DNA of 64,000 nt from Comamonas sp. Y33R10-2. Lineage in GTDB: Bacteria; Pseudomonadota; Gammaproteobacteria; Burkholderiales; Burkholderiaceae_C. The notes beneath the pieces were generated by a model. That model ran no database searches and had not been told where the DNA came from. It saw only the letters and a list, made by a program, of their open reading frames with translations. Numbering within the stretch: the stretch's first letter is position 1; every line of letters starts with the position of its first letter. Position numbers and translations under genes: made by a program. The DNA lies in assembly GCF_019355935.1 (NCBI RefSeq), contig NZ_CP079925.1, positions 3,286,001 to 3,350,000 on the forward strand, written 5' to 3'. Shown here piece after piece: positions 33,314 to 43,097 of the stretch.

Positions 33314-35425
33314 ATGAACGCATCGAATTTACTGGTTGAACTGTTTGTCGAAGAGCTGCCTCCCAAAGCGCTGCAAAAGCTGGGAGATGCTTTTGCCTCC
33401 GTCATCTTCGATCAGCTCAAAGCCCAAGGCCTGCTGGCTTCCACCGAATCACGCCTGACTGCCTACGCATCGCCTCGCCGCCTGGCCGTGCATGTCACTG
33501 AAGTGCTGGCGCAAGCCGAAGACAAGGCCATCTCGCAAAAGCTGATGCCTGTGGCTGTGGCTCTGGACGCCGAAGGCAAGCCCACAGCCGCATTGCTCAA
33601 GAAGCTGGCTGCTCTGGGCGCCGATGAATCCGCAGTGGCTGGTCTGAAGCGCCAAGGCGAAGGCAAGGCCGAAGCCCTGTTCTACGAATCCACCGCTAAG
33701 GGCGTAATGCTGACCGACGGCGTGCAAAAGTCGCTGGACGAAGCGCTGGCCAAGCTGCCCATCCCCAAGGTCATGCGCTACCAGCTGCAAGATGGCTGGA
33801 GCAGCGTGCACTTTGTGCGCCCCGCTCATGGCTTGGTCGTGCTGCATGGTACTGAAGTGCTGATCGGTGTGAAGGCTTTGGGTTTGACGGCCGGATCTGC
33901 CACCCACGGCCACCGTTTTGAAGCAACTGTAGACCCCGTTGTTATCCAAAACGCCGACAGCTACGCTGAGCAACTGCGCAGCGAAGGCGCTGTGATTGCC
34001 AGCTTTACCGAACGCCGTACCGATATCGCGGTTCAGCTAAAAGCCGCTGCTGAGCGCATCGGTGGTGGCGTACGCGCTATCGAAGACGAAGCGCTGCTGG
34101 ACGAGGTGACGGCCTTAGTCGAACGCCCCAATGTGCTGACCTGTGAATATGAGAAGGAATTCTTGGACGTGCCCCAAGAATGCCTGATTCTGACCATGAA
34201 GGCCAACCAGAAGTACTTTCCCCTGCTGAGCGCCGATGGCAAGTTGACCCACCAGTTCCTGGTGGTGAGTAATATCAGCCCGCAAGATGCCAGCGCCGTC
34301 ACCGGCGGCAACGAGCGCGTGGTACGCCCCCGTCTGGCTGACGCCAAGTTCTTCTTCGACCAAGACCGCAAAAAGACTCTCGCCAGCCGTGTTGAGCAAC
34401 TGGACAAGGTCGTTTATCACAACAAGCTGGGGACCCAAGGCGAACGTATCGCTCGCGTGCGAGACATTGCCAAGACCATTGCCCAGCAACTGGGCAACCC
34501 CGAACTGGGCCGTCAGGCCGACCAAGCCGCCATGCTGGCCAAGACCGACTTGGTCACCGACATGGTGGGCGAGTTCCCCGAGCTGCAAGGCATCATGGGC
34601 CGCTACTACGCCCTGAATGACGGACTCGACGTCGCAGTGGCCGATGCCATTGAAGATCATTACAAGCCTCGCTTTGCTGGAGACGAGCTGCCCCGCAACG
34701 ATGTGGGCGTGGTCGTTGCCTTGGCCGATAAGCTGGAAACTCTGGTTGGCATGTTCGGTATCGGCAACCTGCCCACCGGCGACCGCGACCCCTTCGCCCT
34801 GCGCCGCCATGCGCTGGGCGTGATCCGCATGCTGGTCGAAAAAGATCTGCCACTGGAGCTGGAAACTTTGCTGGTCAGCACCTTGCCTGCCTTCGGCGAC
34901 AAGGTTCAGGAGGCTACGTCTCAACTGGTTGAATTCATCTACGACCGCCTGGCCAATATGTTCCGCGAACAAGGCTATAGCGCCCAGGAAATCGAAGCCG
35001 TGCTGGCCTTGCGCCCCCAGCGCCTGTCTGACGTGCAAAAGCGCCTAGAAGCCGTGCGTGCATTTGCTGCATTGCCTGAGGCGCCTGCGCTGGCTGCTGC
35101 TAATAAGCGTGTGAGCAATATCTTGAAGAAGGCTGAAGGTGATGTGCTAAATCACGTAAATGAATCATTGTTGCTTGAAGCAGCCGAGAAAAATCTACAC
35201 GCAGCATTAACGTGCATTAGCCCAATAGCAAAAAAACAATTTGATTTGGGTGACTATACTTCCAGCTTAAAAACTTTGGCCGCGTTGCGTTCGTCTATTG
35301 ATGAATTTTTCTCAAAGGTTTTGGTGAACTCAGAGGACGAAAAAATCAAAAATAATAGATTGGCGATACTGTATGAAGTAAATAAAACGATGAATAGAGT
35401 TGCTATGCTGGAAAATCTGAATTGA
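33314..35425 (+). CDS. glyS: Glycyl-tRNA synthetase beta subunit, with foreign-looking 3' end
   Basis: 703 residues, normal length. Starts NLLVELFVEELPPKALQKLG. The body (tRNA-binding, HD-type region near DLVTDMVGEFPELQGIMGRY) is GC-rich like its neighbours: I count 40 G/C in 60 bases at 34741-34800. From about 35100 the DNA becomes AT-rich (25/60 at 35161-35220, 15/60 at 35341-35400) although the protein still follows the family (AANKRVSNILKKAEGD ... LGDYTSSLKTLAALRSS ... NNRLAILYEVNKTMNRVA), the DALR-type anticodon-binding end. The last 325 or so bases therefore look like a homologous replacement brought in with the O-antigen genes. The gene should still be functional. Confidence 0.96.
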   Translation: MNASNLLVELFVEELPPKALQKLGDAFASVIFDQLKAQGLLASTESRLTAYASPRRLAVHVTEVLAQAEDKAISQKLMPVAVALDAEGKPTAALLKKLAALGADESAVAGLKRQGEGKAEALFYESTAKGVMLTDGVQKSLDEALAKLPIPKVMRYQLQDGWSSVHFVRPAHGLVVLHGTEVLIGVKALGLTAGSATHGHRFEATVDPVVIQNADSYAEQLRSEGAVIASFTERRTDIAVQLKAAAERIGGGVRAIEDEALLDEVTALVERPNVLTCEYEKEFLDVPQECLILTMKANQKYFPLLSADGKLTHQFLVVSNISPQDASAVTGGNERVVRPRLADAKFFFDQDRKKTLASRVEQLDKVVYHNKLGTQGERIARVRDIAKTIAQQLGNPELGRQADQAAMLAKTDLVTDMVGEFPELQGIMGRYYALNDGLDVAVADAIEDHYKPRFAGDELPRNDVGVVVALADKLETLVGMFGIGNLPTGDRDPFALRRHALGVIRMLVEKDLPLELETLLVSTLPAFGDKVQEATSQLVEFIYDRLANMFREQGYSAQEIEAVLALRPQRLSDVQKRLEAVRAFAALPEAPALAAANKRVSNILKKAEGDVLNHVNESLLLEAAEKNLHAALTCISPIAKKQFDLGDYTSSLKTLAALRSSIDEFFSKVLVNSEDEKIKNNRLAILYEVNKTMNRVAMLENLN

Positions 35426-35461
35426 ATGCTTTTGAAAATAGATTTTTAGTGAATTTAATAA

Positions 35462-36706
35462 ATGAAAAATTTTTATAAAAACATATCTATAAATCTATTT
35501 GGAACTGTTATTCCATTCTTGATAGCGATTCCTGCGATGGGCTTGGTTGCAAGGATAATTGGAGTTGAAGCATTTGGTCTTTTTACCCTTGCACTTGCAA
35601 TTTCCGGGACTTCTAGTATTTTGGACATGGGGACTACGAAGGCTCTAGTACGAGAAGTTGCTATTTATGAAGAAGATGATGCACATGTAAGAAAAATATT
35701 TTATACATCATTTTTTGTTGTGATAATTATTTCTTTATTCGTTGTGCTTTTAGGATTTTATTTTTTAGGTGATTTTGTTGTTTGGTTAAACGTCGATGAG
35801 ATAAAAAAATCTGAATTAAAAGCAGCAATAATTTTATTGTTTTTATCGGTTCCGCTTACTGTTCTAAGTTTGCTTTGTTTGGGATATTATGAAGGAGTAC
35901 AAGATTTTTTATCTTTAAATAAACTGAAAATTTCAAATGGTTTATTAATTTCAGTCATGCCATTGATTGCTGTTTTTTTCTATGATAATATTTTTGGGGC
36001 AGTCCTTGGGATATTAGTGGCAAGATTTATTAGTTTTTTTATAAATATACGCACAATTTTTAAACGAATAGGATTTGAAATTTCTTTGGATAGCGCTATT
36101 GTTAAACGACTATTTAGATTTGGTGGGTGGTTAACAATTAGTAATATAATAAGTGTATTAATGCAGTATGCAGATAGATTTATTATTTCGAATTTATCGG
36201 GCGCAAAAAATATTTCGGCGTATACAGCCCCTGCTGAAATAATTTCCAGAATTACAATTATTCCAACGACTTTGGTAAAGGTGGCATTCCCTTCTCTTGT
36301 AAAAGAGAAAGAAGATGAAGGGATTTATGCAAAAACTCTATCATTACTTATTATTTTTGGAGTAGTTATATTGATCGGCGGCCTATTTTTGGGTGAGTGG
36401 TTTTTGAAGATTTGGCTGGGATCCGCATTTGATAGCCGCAGCGTACTCATATTTCAGATATTATTAGGCGGTGTGTTTTTTAATATATTGGCGCAAGCTC
36501 CATATTTGAAGATTCAAAGTAAAGGGTATTCAAATATTACTGCATATGTTCATGCATTTGAATTGATTCCATATTTTTTTATTCTTTTTATTCTTATAGA
36601 TAAATACAGTTTGCTGGGTGTCGCGATTGCTTGGAGTATTCGTATGGGGGCAGATTTTTTAATGCTATTTTCAATTTCAAAAATGAAATTTTTAAGAGGT
36701 AATTGA
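35462..36706 (+). CDS. wzx: Wzx-type polysaccharide flippase
   Basis: 414 residues with about twelve hydrophobic segments, opening with NISINLFGTVIPFLIAIPAM and ARIIGVEAFGLFTLALAISG, typical of the MATE-like Wzx family that moves lipid-linked O-units across the inner membrane. DNA is very AT-rich (15 G/C in 60 bases at 35761-35820). First gene of the O-antigen cluster, 36 bases after glyS, with only a weak ribosome site. Sequence type cannot be matched to a serotype. Confidence 0.85.
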   Translation: MKNFYKNISINLFGTVIPFLIAIPAMGLVARIIGVEAFGLFTLALAISGTSSILDMGTTKALVREVAIYEEDDAHVRKIFYTSFFVVIIISLFVVLLGFYFLGDFVVWLNVDEIKKSELKAAIILLFLSVPLTVLSLLCLGYYEGVQDFLSLNKLKISNGLLISVMPLIAVFFYDNIFGAVLGILVARFISFFINIRTIFKRIGFEISLDSAIVKRLFRFGGWLTISNIISVLMQYADRFIISNLSGAKNISAYTAPAEIISRITIIPTTLVKVAFPSLVKEKEDEGIYAKTLSLLIIFGVVILIGGLFLGEWFLKIWLGSAFDSRSVLIFQILLGGVFFNILAQAPYLKIQSKGYSNITAYVHAFELIPYFFILFILIDKYSLLGVAIAWSIRMGADFLMLFSISKMKFLRGN

Positions 36707-36707
36707 A

Positions 36708-37874
36708 GTGCATTATTTGATAATTAATATATCATTATTATTTTTTAGTTTCATTAGATACAATAAAGCAATTGGATTTATTATTTTTTTATTGTTGGTT
36801 TATTACTTGTGTTTGATGTATCCAGGATCAAATGATTTTGTAGGATACTTTGCAAATTATGATTGTTTAATAAATGAAATTTGCAATGATGACAATGTAA
36901 AATTTGAGAAAGGTTACGAGTTAATTGTAATGGCTACTGGATGGGGAGGTTATCAATTTCTCCTTTTTTCAGTAGGACTTATTAATATATTTTCAATATA
37001 TTTTTTCACTAGAAAGTTCGAACGCAGAAGCTTTTTTTTTCTGGCTTTTATGGGGGTGTTGGCTTGGACAATGTATACAGAGGCATTGAGGCAGTCATTG
37101 GCTTTTTCGCTATTAATAATAGGAGTTAGTTTCTTAATTGAAGGCAGCATAAAAAAATATGTTGTTTTTGTTTTTCTTGCCTCTTTTTTTCACATTTCAG
37201 CCATAGTTTCAATTATTGTATTAATTAATATTTTAGGAAAAAAATTTTTAAAAATTCTAGTTTCAATTTTATTACTCAGTGTCTTTTTGTTTGCTTACAA
37301 TCCAGTCAATTTCATTGAAATAATAATTGCCTTCCTTCCTAAGGAGTCCATAGGGTATGAAAAATTATTGTTCTATATAACATCAGATATTTATAAACCA
37401 GTATTTTCATTTGGTATTGGCGCATTTCCTGATGTTTTATTGATAGGATACCTGCTGCTTAACCTTAAGCAAGCTAGGCTGGAGTATAGATATTTTTGGA
37501 TTTATGGTGGTATTTTGTTGTTTGTTATTTTTTCAATTTTTGCAGGTAAATTTATGCCAGTATTTACGCGCTTGGGGTGGTATGGCCTCCCATTTTTGGC
37601 GATTTTCATGTATTCATCTATATGGCGTTCAAAATTAATGCCGAATTTTTCCATGAAATACAGAAATATTAATATCTTATTAATATATTTATGGATATTC
37701 TCACAAATGTTAAGGCCATTTGTATATGACCACAGTAATTTCAACATATTTAAGCAGGAATTATTTTTACAAAGAATAGATTTTGTGGATGATGCTGGTA
37801 TGCGCAGTGCAGCAGAGCAAAAATGTAAAGATCTGATATCTCTAGGATATGATGAACTATGTTATCTGCAATGA
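36708..37874 (+). CDS. wzy: Wzy-like O-antigen polymerase (EpsG type)
   Basis: 388 residues from a GTG one base after the wzx stop. About ten hydrophobic segments and a large loop, as in EpsG/Wzy polymerases, with YPGSNDFVGYFANYD near residue 35-50 (the DxxxY-type motif of the EpsG family) and LRQSLAFSLLIIGVSFLIEG. It would join O-units on the periplasmic side. Very AT-rich. The next gene's ATG follows the stop directly. Confidence 0.75.
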   Translation: MHYLIINISLLFFSFIRYNKAIGFIIFLLLVYYLCLMYPGSNDFVGYFANYDCLINEICNDDNVKFEKGYELIVMATGWGGYQFLLFSVGLINIFSIYFFTRKFERRSFFFLAFMGVLAWTMYTEALRQSLAFSLLIIGVSFLIEGSIKKYVVFVFLASFFHISAIVSIIVLINILGKKFLKILVSILLLSVFLFAYNPVNFIEIIIAFLPKESIGYEKLLFYITSDIYKPVFSFGIGAFPDVLLIGYLLLNLKQARLEYRYFWIYGGILLFVIFSIFAGKFMPVFTRLGWYGLPFLAIFMYSSIWRSKLMPNFSMKYRNINILLIYLWIFSQMLRPFVYDHSNFNIFKQELFLQRIDFVDDAGMRSAAEQKCKDLISLGYDELCYLQ

Positions 37875-38855
37875 ATGAAATTTATGAATGAAAAAAATAA
37901 AAAAGTAGCTATTTTAATGGCGACATACAATGGAAGTCGATTTATTTCTGAGCAGATTGAAAGTTTAATGGAGCAGACTTTCAAGAATTGGATTTTATAT
38001 GTTCGCGATGATTTATCTACGGATGAAACATTGAGTATTGTAGAGTCTTATGCTGAAAACGATAAAAGAATTAAAATTGTTAGAGATGGGAAAGGAAGAT
38101 TGGGGGCTTGCCAAAATTTTGCAAGATTATGTCAATTTATTGATCGTGATGCATTTGATTATTTTATGTTTTGTGATCAAGATGACCGATGGAGATCCGA
38201 GAAAATTGAAATTTCTGTGTCGACATTGGAAAATCTAGAAGTAAACTATAAGAATGATTTTCTGTTGGCATATGGAACGCTACTATATACTGATAGCAAG
38301 GGCGTTTTATTAAAAATATCTTCTCCCGATTTTTCATCTACTCCAACGTTGGGGAAAATAATTGCTCAAAATTATATTTATGGTTGTACGATGATCATGA
38401 ATAAAAAGTTATTCAACGAAATTGGGGTGATACCAGAAGCATCAGAAAATCATGACTATTGGATTGCGCTAGTTGCAATGTTTAACGATGCAAAAACTCA
38501 ATATATAAGCCAGCCTCTTGTCTTTTATAGGCAGCATGATTCAAATGTAAGTGGAAGTTACATGAATTCAAGCCTATTAAATAGAATTAAAAGATTAAAA
38601 AATAAATCAATGGAGCAAAGTATTTTTAGAAGAAAGGCGATGATACAGGAAATATTTGTAAGATATCAAGAGGTAGAGAAGAATTTCAATATACTACTAT
38701 TAACTAGATATCTTAATTTTTTGCAGTTTGGCGGGATTGCTAATTTTTATTATGTATTTGATTATGGGGTTAGGAATTTTAAATTTCATTCCAATATTTT
38801 GTATTATTACGCATTAATTGTTGTTTATTTAAAGCGAAAATTTAATTTTTATTGA
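37875..38855 (+). CDS. Family 2 glycosyltransferase
   Basis: 326 residues. GT-A fold: VAILMATYNGSRFISEQIES, the nucleotide-sugar motif VRDDLSTDETL and the metal-binding FCDQDDRWRSEKIE, as in rhamnosyltransferase-like GT2 enzymes. As dTDP-rhamnose genes lie nearby, it may add rhamnose; this is inference. ATG at 37884 is an alternative start. Very AT-rich DNA. Confidence 0.82.
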   Translation: MKFMNEKNKKVAILMATYNGSRFISEQIESLMEQTFKNWILYVRDDLSTDETLSIVESYAENDKRIKIVRDGKGRLGACQNFARLCQFIDRDAFDYFMFCDQDDRWRSEKIEISVSTLENLEVNYKNDFLLAYGTLLYTDSKGVLLKISSPDFSSTPTLGKIIAQNYIYGCTMIMNKKLFNEIGVIPEASENHDYWIALVAMFNDAKTQYISQPLVFYRQHDSNVSGSYMNSSLLNRIKRLKNKSMEQSIFRRKAMIQEIFVRYQEVEKNFNILLLTRYLNFLQFGGIANFYYVFDYGVRNFKFHSNILYYYALIVVYLKRKFNFY

Positions 38856-38863
38856 TATAAATC

Positions 38864-40003
38864 ATGAATCAGCTTCATCTTGTACCAAGTATAGCGATAG
38901 ACTTTGGGGGGCTGGGGGTGGCTGCTTTGCGTTATGCGCAGTCACTTGCATTGGCTGGATCAAATGTTACTCTTTACGTAATAGAGCGAAACAAAGAAGA
39001 AATAGAAATAAACGAATATAACGGTGCAATTCGTGTTGATGGAGGGCGGAAAGATAATATTTTTTCTCAGGCTTTAGCGCTGATTAAATATATAAATAGA
39101 TACGAATTTGATGTTATTCACATGCATGGAACATGGAGCCCTGTTTTTGCATTAGTAAGTTATATTATTTTTTTAAAAAAAACACCTCTCGTGATATCTC
39201 CGCATGGCTGCTTGGAACCATGGGCGCTGCAACATCGTGGAGGAAAGAAGAGCTTGGCTCTTGCACTCTATCAAAAGAAAATATTTCAAAAATCAAGCAT
39301 GATGCTTGCGACAGCCAAACAAGAGTTAGATAGCATTCGCCGTTTGAATATAGATGTACCAGTTGCTGTAATTCCTAATGGAGTGGATTTCCCGAAATCG
39401 ACGTCACAAAGTACGAATTTAAAAAAGAGGATTTTATTTTTATCTAGAATTCATCCAAAGAAAGGATTGCCTGATCTTATTTCTGCATGGGCAATAGTTA
39501 GGCGACCTGGATGGAGTGTTGTAATTGCTGGTGCTGATGAAGGAGGACATATTAATGAGCTTTATAAGCAGATTGACTCCCTTGGATTAAAAGAGGATTT
39601 CATCTTTGCAGGATTGGTTGTTGGCGAGAAGAAGGAAAATTTATTCTCGGAAGCTGATATATTTATTCTTCCTACTTATTCAGAAAATTTTGGAATTGCA
39701 GTCGCGGAGGCTTTGGTCCGTGGACTTCCAGTTATAACAACTACTGGCGCTCCATGGCAGGATCTTGAAAGCTGGCAGTGTGGTTGGTGGGTCAACCCTG
39801 GAGTGGAAAGTGTTGCTGCCGCTCTGAAATCGGCCATGAGCTTACCCAAAAGTCTATTGAATGAAATGGGGCAACGAGGTGTCAGTTTGGTCAAGGAAAA
39901 ATATGCATGGGATCAAGTTGGACGATCAGCAATTAAAACATATGAATGGATTCTAAATAAAGAAAAACTAGTACGCCCCGCATGCATTGATGTGAAAAAT
40001 TAA
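38864..40003 (+). CDS. Family 4 glycosyltransferase
   Basis: 379 residues with a GT-B fold. N-terminal acceptor domain (IDFGGLGVAALRYAQSLALA; VIHMHGTWSPVF; ISPHGCLEPWAL) and C-terminal donor domain with KKRILFLSRIHPKKGLPDLI and the EX7E motif in YSENFGIAVAEALVRGLPVI. An O-antigen sugar transferase; donor unknown. AT content is less extreme than in the three genes before it. Confidence 0.85.
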   Translation: MNQLHLVPSIAIDFGGLGVAALRYAQSLALAGSNVTLYVIERNKEEIEINEYNGAIRVDGGRKDNIFSQALALIKYINRYEFDVIHMHGTWSPVFALVSYIIFLKKTPLVISPHGCLEPWALQHRGGKKSLALALYQKKIFQKSSMMLATAKQELDSIRRLNIDVPVAVIPNGVDFPKSTSQSTNLKKRILFLSRIHPKKGLPDLISAWAIVRRPGWSVVIAGADEGGHINELYKQIDSLGLKEDFIFAGLVVGEKKENLFSEADIFILPTYSENFGIAVAEALVRGLPVITTTGAPWQDLESWQCGWWVNPGVESVAAALKSAMSLPKSLLNEMGQRGVSLVKEKYAWDQVGRSAIKTYEWILNKEKLVRPACIDVKN

Positions 40004-40027
40004 TTTTACGAATTAAATGGATATTTA

Positions 40028-40882
40028 ATGAAAATATTGGTATTGGGCGCGTCCGGAATGTTGGGTAATGCTGTTTTTCGCTTCTTTAATGAAGATGAGA
40101 ATTACGAAGCTTTTGGAACATTAAGAAGTGAGTATTCAAAGAAAAATTTTCCAATCTCTATGCATTCAAAATTAATGAGTGGTATTGATGTTGAGAATAT
40201 AGAAAGCTTAATGCGTGCTTTTTCTGAGATAAAACCTGAATTGGTAATTAATTGTATTGGTCTTGTAAAGCAGTTGACTGCTGCAGAAGATCCTTTGATA
40301 GCAATCCCAATAAACTCGCTATTACCACATCGTCTCGCTATGTTGTGTGCGGTAGCAGGCTCTCGATTCGTGCACATGAGTACAGACTGTGTATTTTCGG
40401 GTTCTAAGGGAATGTACTTGGAGTCTGATATTCCTGATGCTAGAGATTTATATGGGCAAAGTAAGTTTTTAGGTGAGGTAGACTACCCTCATGCAATTAC
40501 ATTGCGGACTTCTATTATTGGTCACGAGCTAGAAGGTGGGCGAAGTCTTGTTGGTTGGTTCTTGGCCCAAGAGCAAGCAGTCAAAGGATACAAAAATGCA
40601 ATATTCTCAGGGCTACCTACTGTGGAAATTGCACGTTTGATTCGTGATTACGTGATCCCTAATCCTCATCTTCATGGTCTTTATCATGTCTCTGCAAATC
40701 CAATTAGTAAATTTGATCTATTAAAAATGATATCAAAAGAATATGGGAGAAAAATTGAAATTAATCCTGATTTTGATTTTGTGATAGATAGATCGTTGGA
40801 TTCTGGCATTTTTAGAAGTATGACAGGCTTCCTGCCAAAAACTTGGCCTGAATTAATACATGCTATGCGTATTTTTCATTAA
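40028..40882 (+). CDS. RmlD-like UDP-sugar reductase of the amino-sugar pathway
   Basis: 284 residues, a short-chain dehydrogenase with ILVLGASGMLGNAVFRFF, INCIGLVKQ, MSTDCVFSG and YGQSKFLGEVDYPHA. It stands directly before the 4,6-dehydratase and UDP-sugar 2-epimerase genes. In the L-FucNAc pathway the matching enzyme (WbjC/FnlB) is about 370 residues with an extra C-terminal cupin; this protein lacks it and is closer in size to WbvR, the reductase of the UDP-L-RhaNAc/L-QuiNAc pathway. So UDP-L-QuiNAc or UDP-L-RhaNAc is the likelier product. This is inference from length and context. Confidence 0.78.
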   Translation: MKILVLGASGMLGNAVFRFFNEDENYEAFGTLRSEYSKKNFPISMHSKLMSGIDVENIESLMRAFSEIKPELVINCIGLVKQLTAAEDPLIAIPINSLLPHRLAMLCAVAGSRFVHMSTDCVFSGSKGMYLESDIPDARDLYGQSKFLGEVDYPHAITLRTSIIGHELEGGRSLVGWFLAQEQAVKGYKNAIFSGLPTVEIARLIRDYVIPNPHLHGLYHVSANPISKFDLLKMISKEYGRKIEINPDFDFVIDRSLDSGIFRSMTGFLPKTWPELIHAMRIFH

Positions 40883-40897
40883 TCAAGGTGCATTAAA

Positions 40898-41947
40898 ATG
40901 TCTATTTTTAAAGATAAAACTTTGCTGATTACTGGTGGAACGGGATCGTTTGGTAATGCTGTATTGCGCCGTTTCTTGAGCTCGGATATTAAGGAAATTC
41001 GCGTATTTAGCCGTGATGAAAAGAAGCAAGATGATATGCGTAAGCGGTATAGTAATCCTAAATTAAAGTTCTATATTGGTGATGTCCGCGATGCTCGTAG
41101 TGTGGGTCAAGCCATGCGCAATGTGGATTACGTATTTCATGCTGCGGCACTTAAACAAGTGCCTTCGTGTGAGTTTTATCCAATGCAGGCAGTACGGACT
41201 AATGTGCTAGGAACAGAGAATGTTTTAGAAGCAGCCATTCAAGCGGGCGTTAAACGCGTAGTTTGCCTGAGCACTGACAAGGCGGTGTATCCCATTAATG
41301 CAATGGGGATTAGTAAGGCTATGATGGAAAAGGTGATGGTAGCAACCAGTCGTAACCTTGAAGGCTCTGGAACAGTTATTTGTGGTACTCGCTATGGGAA
41401 TGTTATGGCATCTCGCGGCTCAGTTATTCCTCTATTTGTAGGACAGGTGCTGGCTGGTAAAGAGATTACAGTGACCGACCCATCAATGACACGCTTCATG
41501 ATGACTCTTGAAGATGCTGTGGACCTAGTATTATATGCCTTTGAAAATGGCAATAATGGGGATATTTTTGTGCAGAAGGCTCCTGCTGCAACAGTAGAAG
41601 TTTTGACGCAAGCAATTTTGCAATTGATGAGTCGGTCAAACCATCCTGTGAATGTAATTGGAACTCGACATGGTGAAAAATTGTATGAGGCGTTGCTCAG
41701 TCGAGAGGAAATGCTTTGTGCTGAGGATATGGGAGACTATTTTAGGGTGTCACCAGATGGCCGTGACTTGAACTATGGAAAGTATTTTGATGAGGGCGAG
41801 CCAAAGTTAACTCAGAGTACTCTGGATGAAGATTACAACTCGCACAATACAACACGGCTGGATGTGGATGGTATGAAGGCATTGTTGTTGAAACTTGAAT
41901 TTATGCAGCGTATTGCTCGAGGTGAGAGCGCAGTTGCGGAGGATTGA
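40898..41947 (+). CDS. UDP-GlcNAc 4,6-dehydratase/5-epimerase (WbjB/FnlA/CapD-like)
   Basis: 349 residues. LLITGGTGSFGNAVLRRFL is the NADP-binding motif; FSRDEKKQDDMR, HAAALKQVPSCEFYPMQA and CLSTDKAVYPINAMGISKAM (with the M-x3-K catalytic pair of this family) define the inverting 4,6-dehydratases. It converts UDP-GlcNAc to UDP-2-acetamido-2,6-dideoxy-L-arabino-hexulose, first step to L-FucNAc, L-QuiNAc or L-RhaNAc. Followed by the 2-epimerase with overlapping ribosome site. Confidence 0.9.
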   Translation: MSIFKDKTLLITGGTGSFGNAVLRRFLSSDIKEIRVFSRDEKKQDDMRKRYSNPKLKFYIGDVRDARSVGQAMRNVDYVFHAAALKQVPSCEFYPMQAVRTNVLGTENVLEAAIQAGVKRVVCLSTDKAVYPINAMGISKAMMEKVMVATSRNLEGSGTVICGTRYGNVMASRGSVIPLFVGQVLAGKEITVTDPSMTRFMMTLEDAVDLVLYAFENGNNGDIFVQKAPAATVEVLTQAILQLMSRSNHPVNVIGTRHGEKLYEALLSREEMLCAEDMGDYFRVSPDGRDLNYGKYFDEGEPKLTQSTLDEDYNSHNTTRLDVDGMKALLLKLEFMQRIARGESAVAED

Positions 41948-41948
41948 G

Positions 41949-43082
41949 ATGATGAATAAACTCAAAGTTATGACTGTAGTTGGAACGCGCCCAGAGATTA
42001 TTCGTCTCTCGCGTGTGATGGCTCGACTCGATGAATATTGCGATCATGTTGTTGTGCATACTGGCCAGAACTATGACTATGAGCTTAATCAAATTTTCTT
42101 CGAGGACCTAGGTATTCGTAAGCCCGATCATTTCTTAAATGCTGCTGGTGGAGGTGCTGCCGAGACTATTGGTAAGGTAATCATTGCAGTTGATCATGTG
42201 TTGGCAACAGAGAAGCCTGATGCATTGCTTGTACTAGGAGATACCAATAGCAGCATGTCTGTATTGCCTGCTAAGCGCCGTAAGATTCCTGTATTTCATA
42301 TGGAAGCCGGTAACCGGTGTTTTGATCAGCGTGTACCGGAAGAGATCAACCGACGTATAGTCGACCACACCGCAGATGTAAACCTTACCTATAGTGATAT
42401 TGCGAGAGAGTGCCTTTTGAAAGAGGGTTTGCCGCCAGATCTAGTGATTAAGACAGGGAGTCCAATGACAGAGGTCCTTGCTCACTATAAGACGCATATT
42501 GATTCATCTAATGTTCTAGATCGGTTGGATTTAACAGCTGACCAGTTCTTTGTAGTTAGTACTCACCGTGAAGAAAATATCGACTCTGACATTAATTTCC
42601 GAAAATTGGTGAGCTTGTTGAATTTGATCGCGGAGCAGTATGGGTTGCCAGTGATTGTCTCGACACATCCACGGACACAGAAGCGAGTGGATTCGATTGG
42701 TGCAGTGTTTCATTCCAAGGTGCAATTGCTAAAACCACTTGGATTTAGTGACTATATCAAGCTCCAGCAATCAGCGAAAGCAGTACTTTCAGATAGTGGT
42801 ACGATCACAGAAGAGTCCTCAATTCTGAATTTTCCAGCATTGAATCTGCGTGAAGCCCAGGAGCGTCACGAAGGTATGGAAGAGGCTGCGGTGATGCTGG
42901 TTGGTTTAGGTGAACAACGTGTGCTTCAGGGTCTGGCGATTCTTCAAAACCAACCTCGCGGTCATGAGCGACTTTTGCGTCAAGTGTCTGACTACAGCAT
43001 GCCGAACGTGAGTGACAAGGTAGTCCGTATCATTCACAGCTACACGGATTATGTGAATCGGGTTGTGTGGAAGAAATACTGA
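41949..43082 (+). CDS. UDP-sugar 2-epimerase (WecB/WbjD/FnlC family)
   Basis: About 377 residues from ATG at 41949, with GGAGG at about 41938; an upstream start at 41895 would overlap the dehydratase. Motifs: VVGTRPEIIRLSRVMARLDE, HTGQNYDYELNQIFFEDLG, VLGDTNSSMSVL, MEAGNRCFDQRVPEEINRR, LSDSGTITEESSILNFPALN. It inverts C2 of the UDP-amino sugar, the last step of the three-enzyme pathway. Confidence 0.9.
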   Translation: MMNKLKVMTVVGTRPEIIRLSRVMARLDEYCDHVVVHTGQNYDYELNQIFFEDLGIRKPDHFLNAAGGGAAETIGKVIIAVDHVLATEKPDALLVLGDTNSSMSVLPAKRRKIPVFHMEAGNRCFDQRVPEEINRRIVDHTADVNLTYSDIARECLLKEGLPPDLVIKTGSPMTEVLAHYKTHIDSSNVLDRLDLTADQFFVVSTHREENIDSDINFRKLVSLLNLIAEQYGLPVIVSTHPRTQKRVDSIGAVFHSKVQLLKPLGFSDYIKLQQSAKAVLSDSGTITEESSILNFPALNLREAQERHEGMEEAAVMLVGLGEQRVLQGLAILQNQPRGHERLLRQVSDYSMPNVSDKVVRIIHSYTDYVNRVVWKKY

Positions 43083-43097
43083 AACTGGTCGTGAAGA

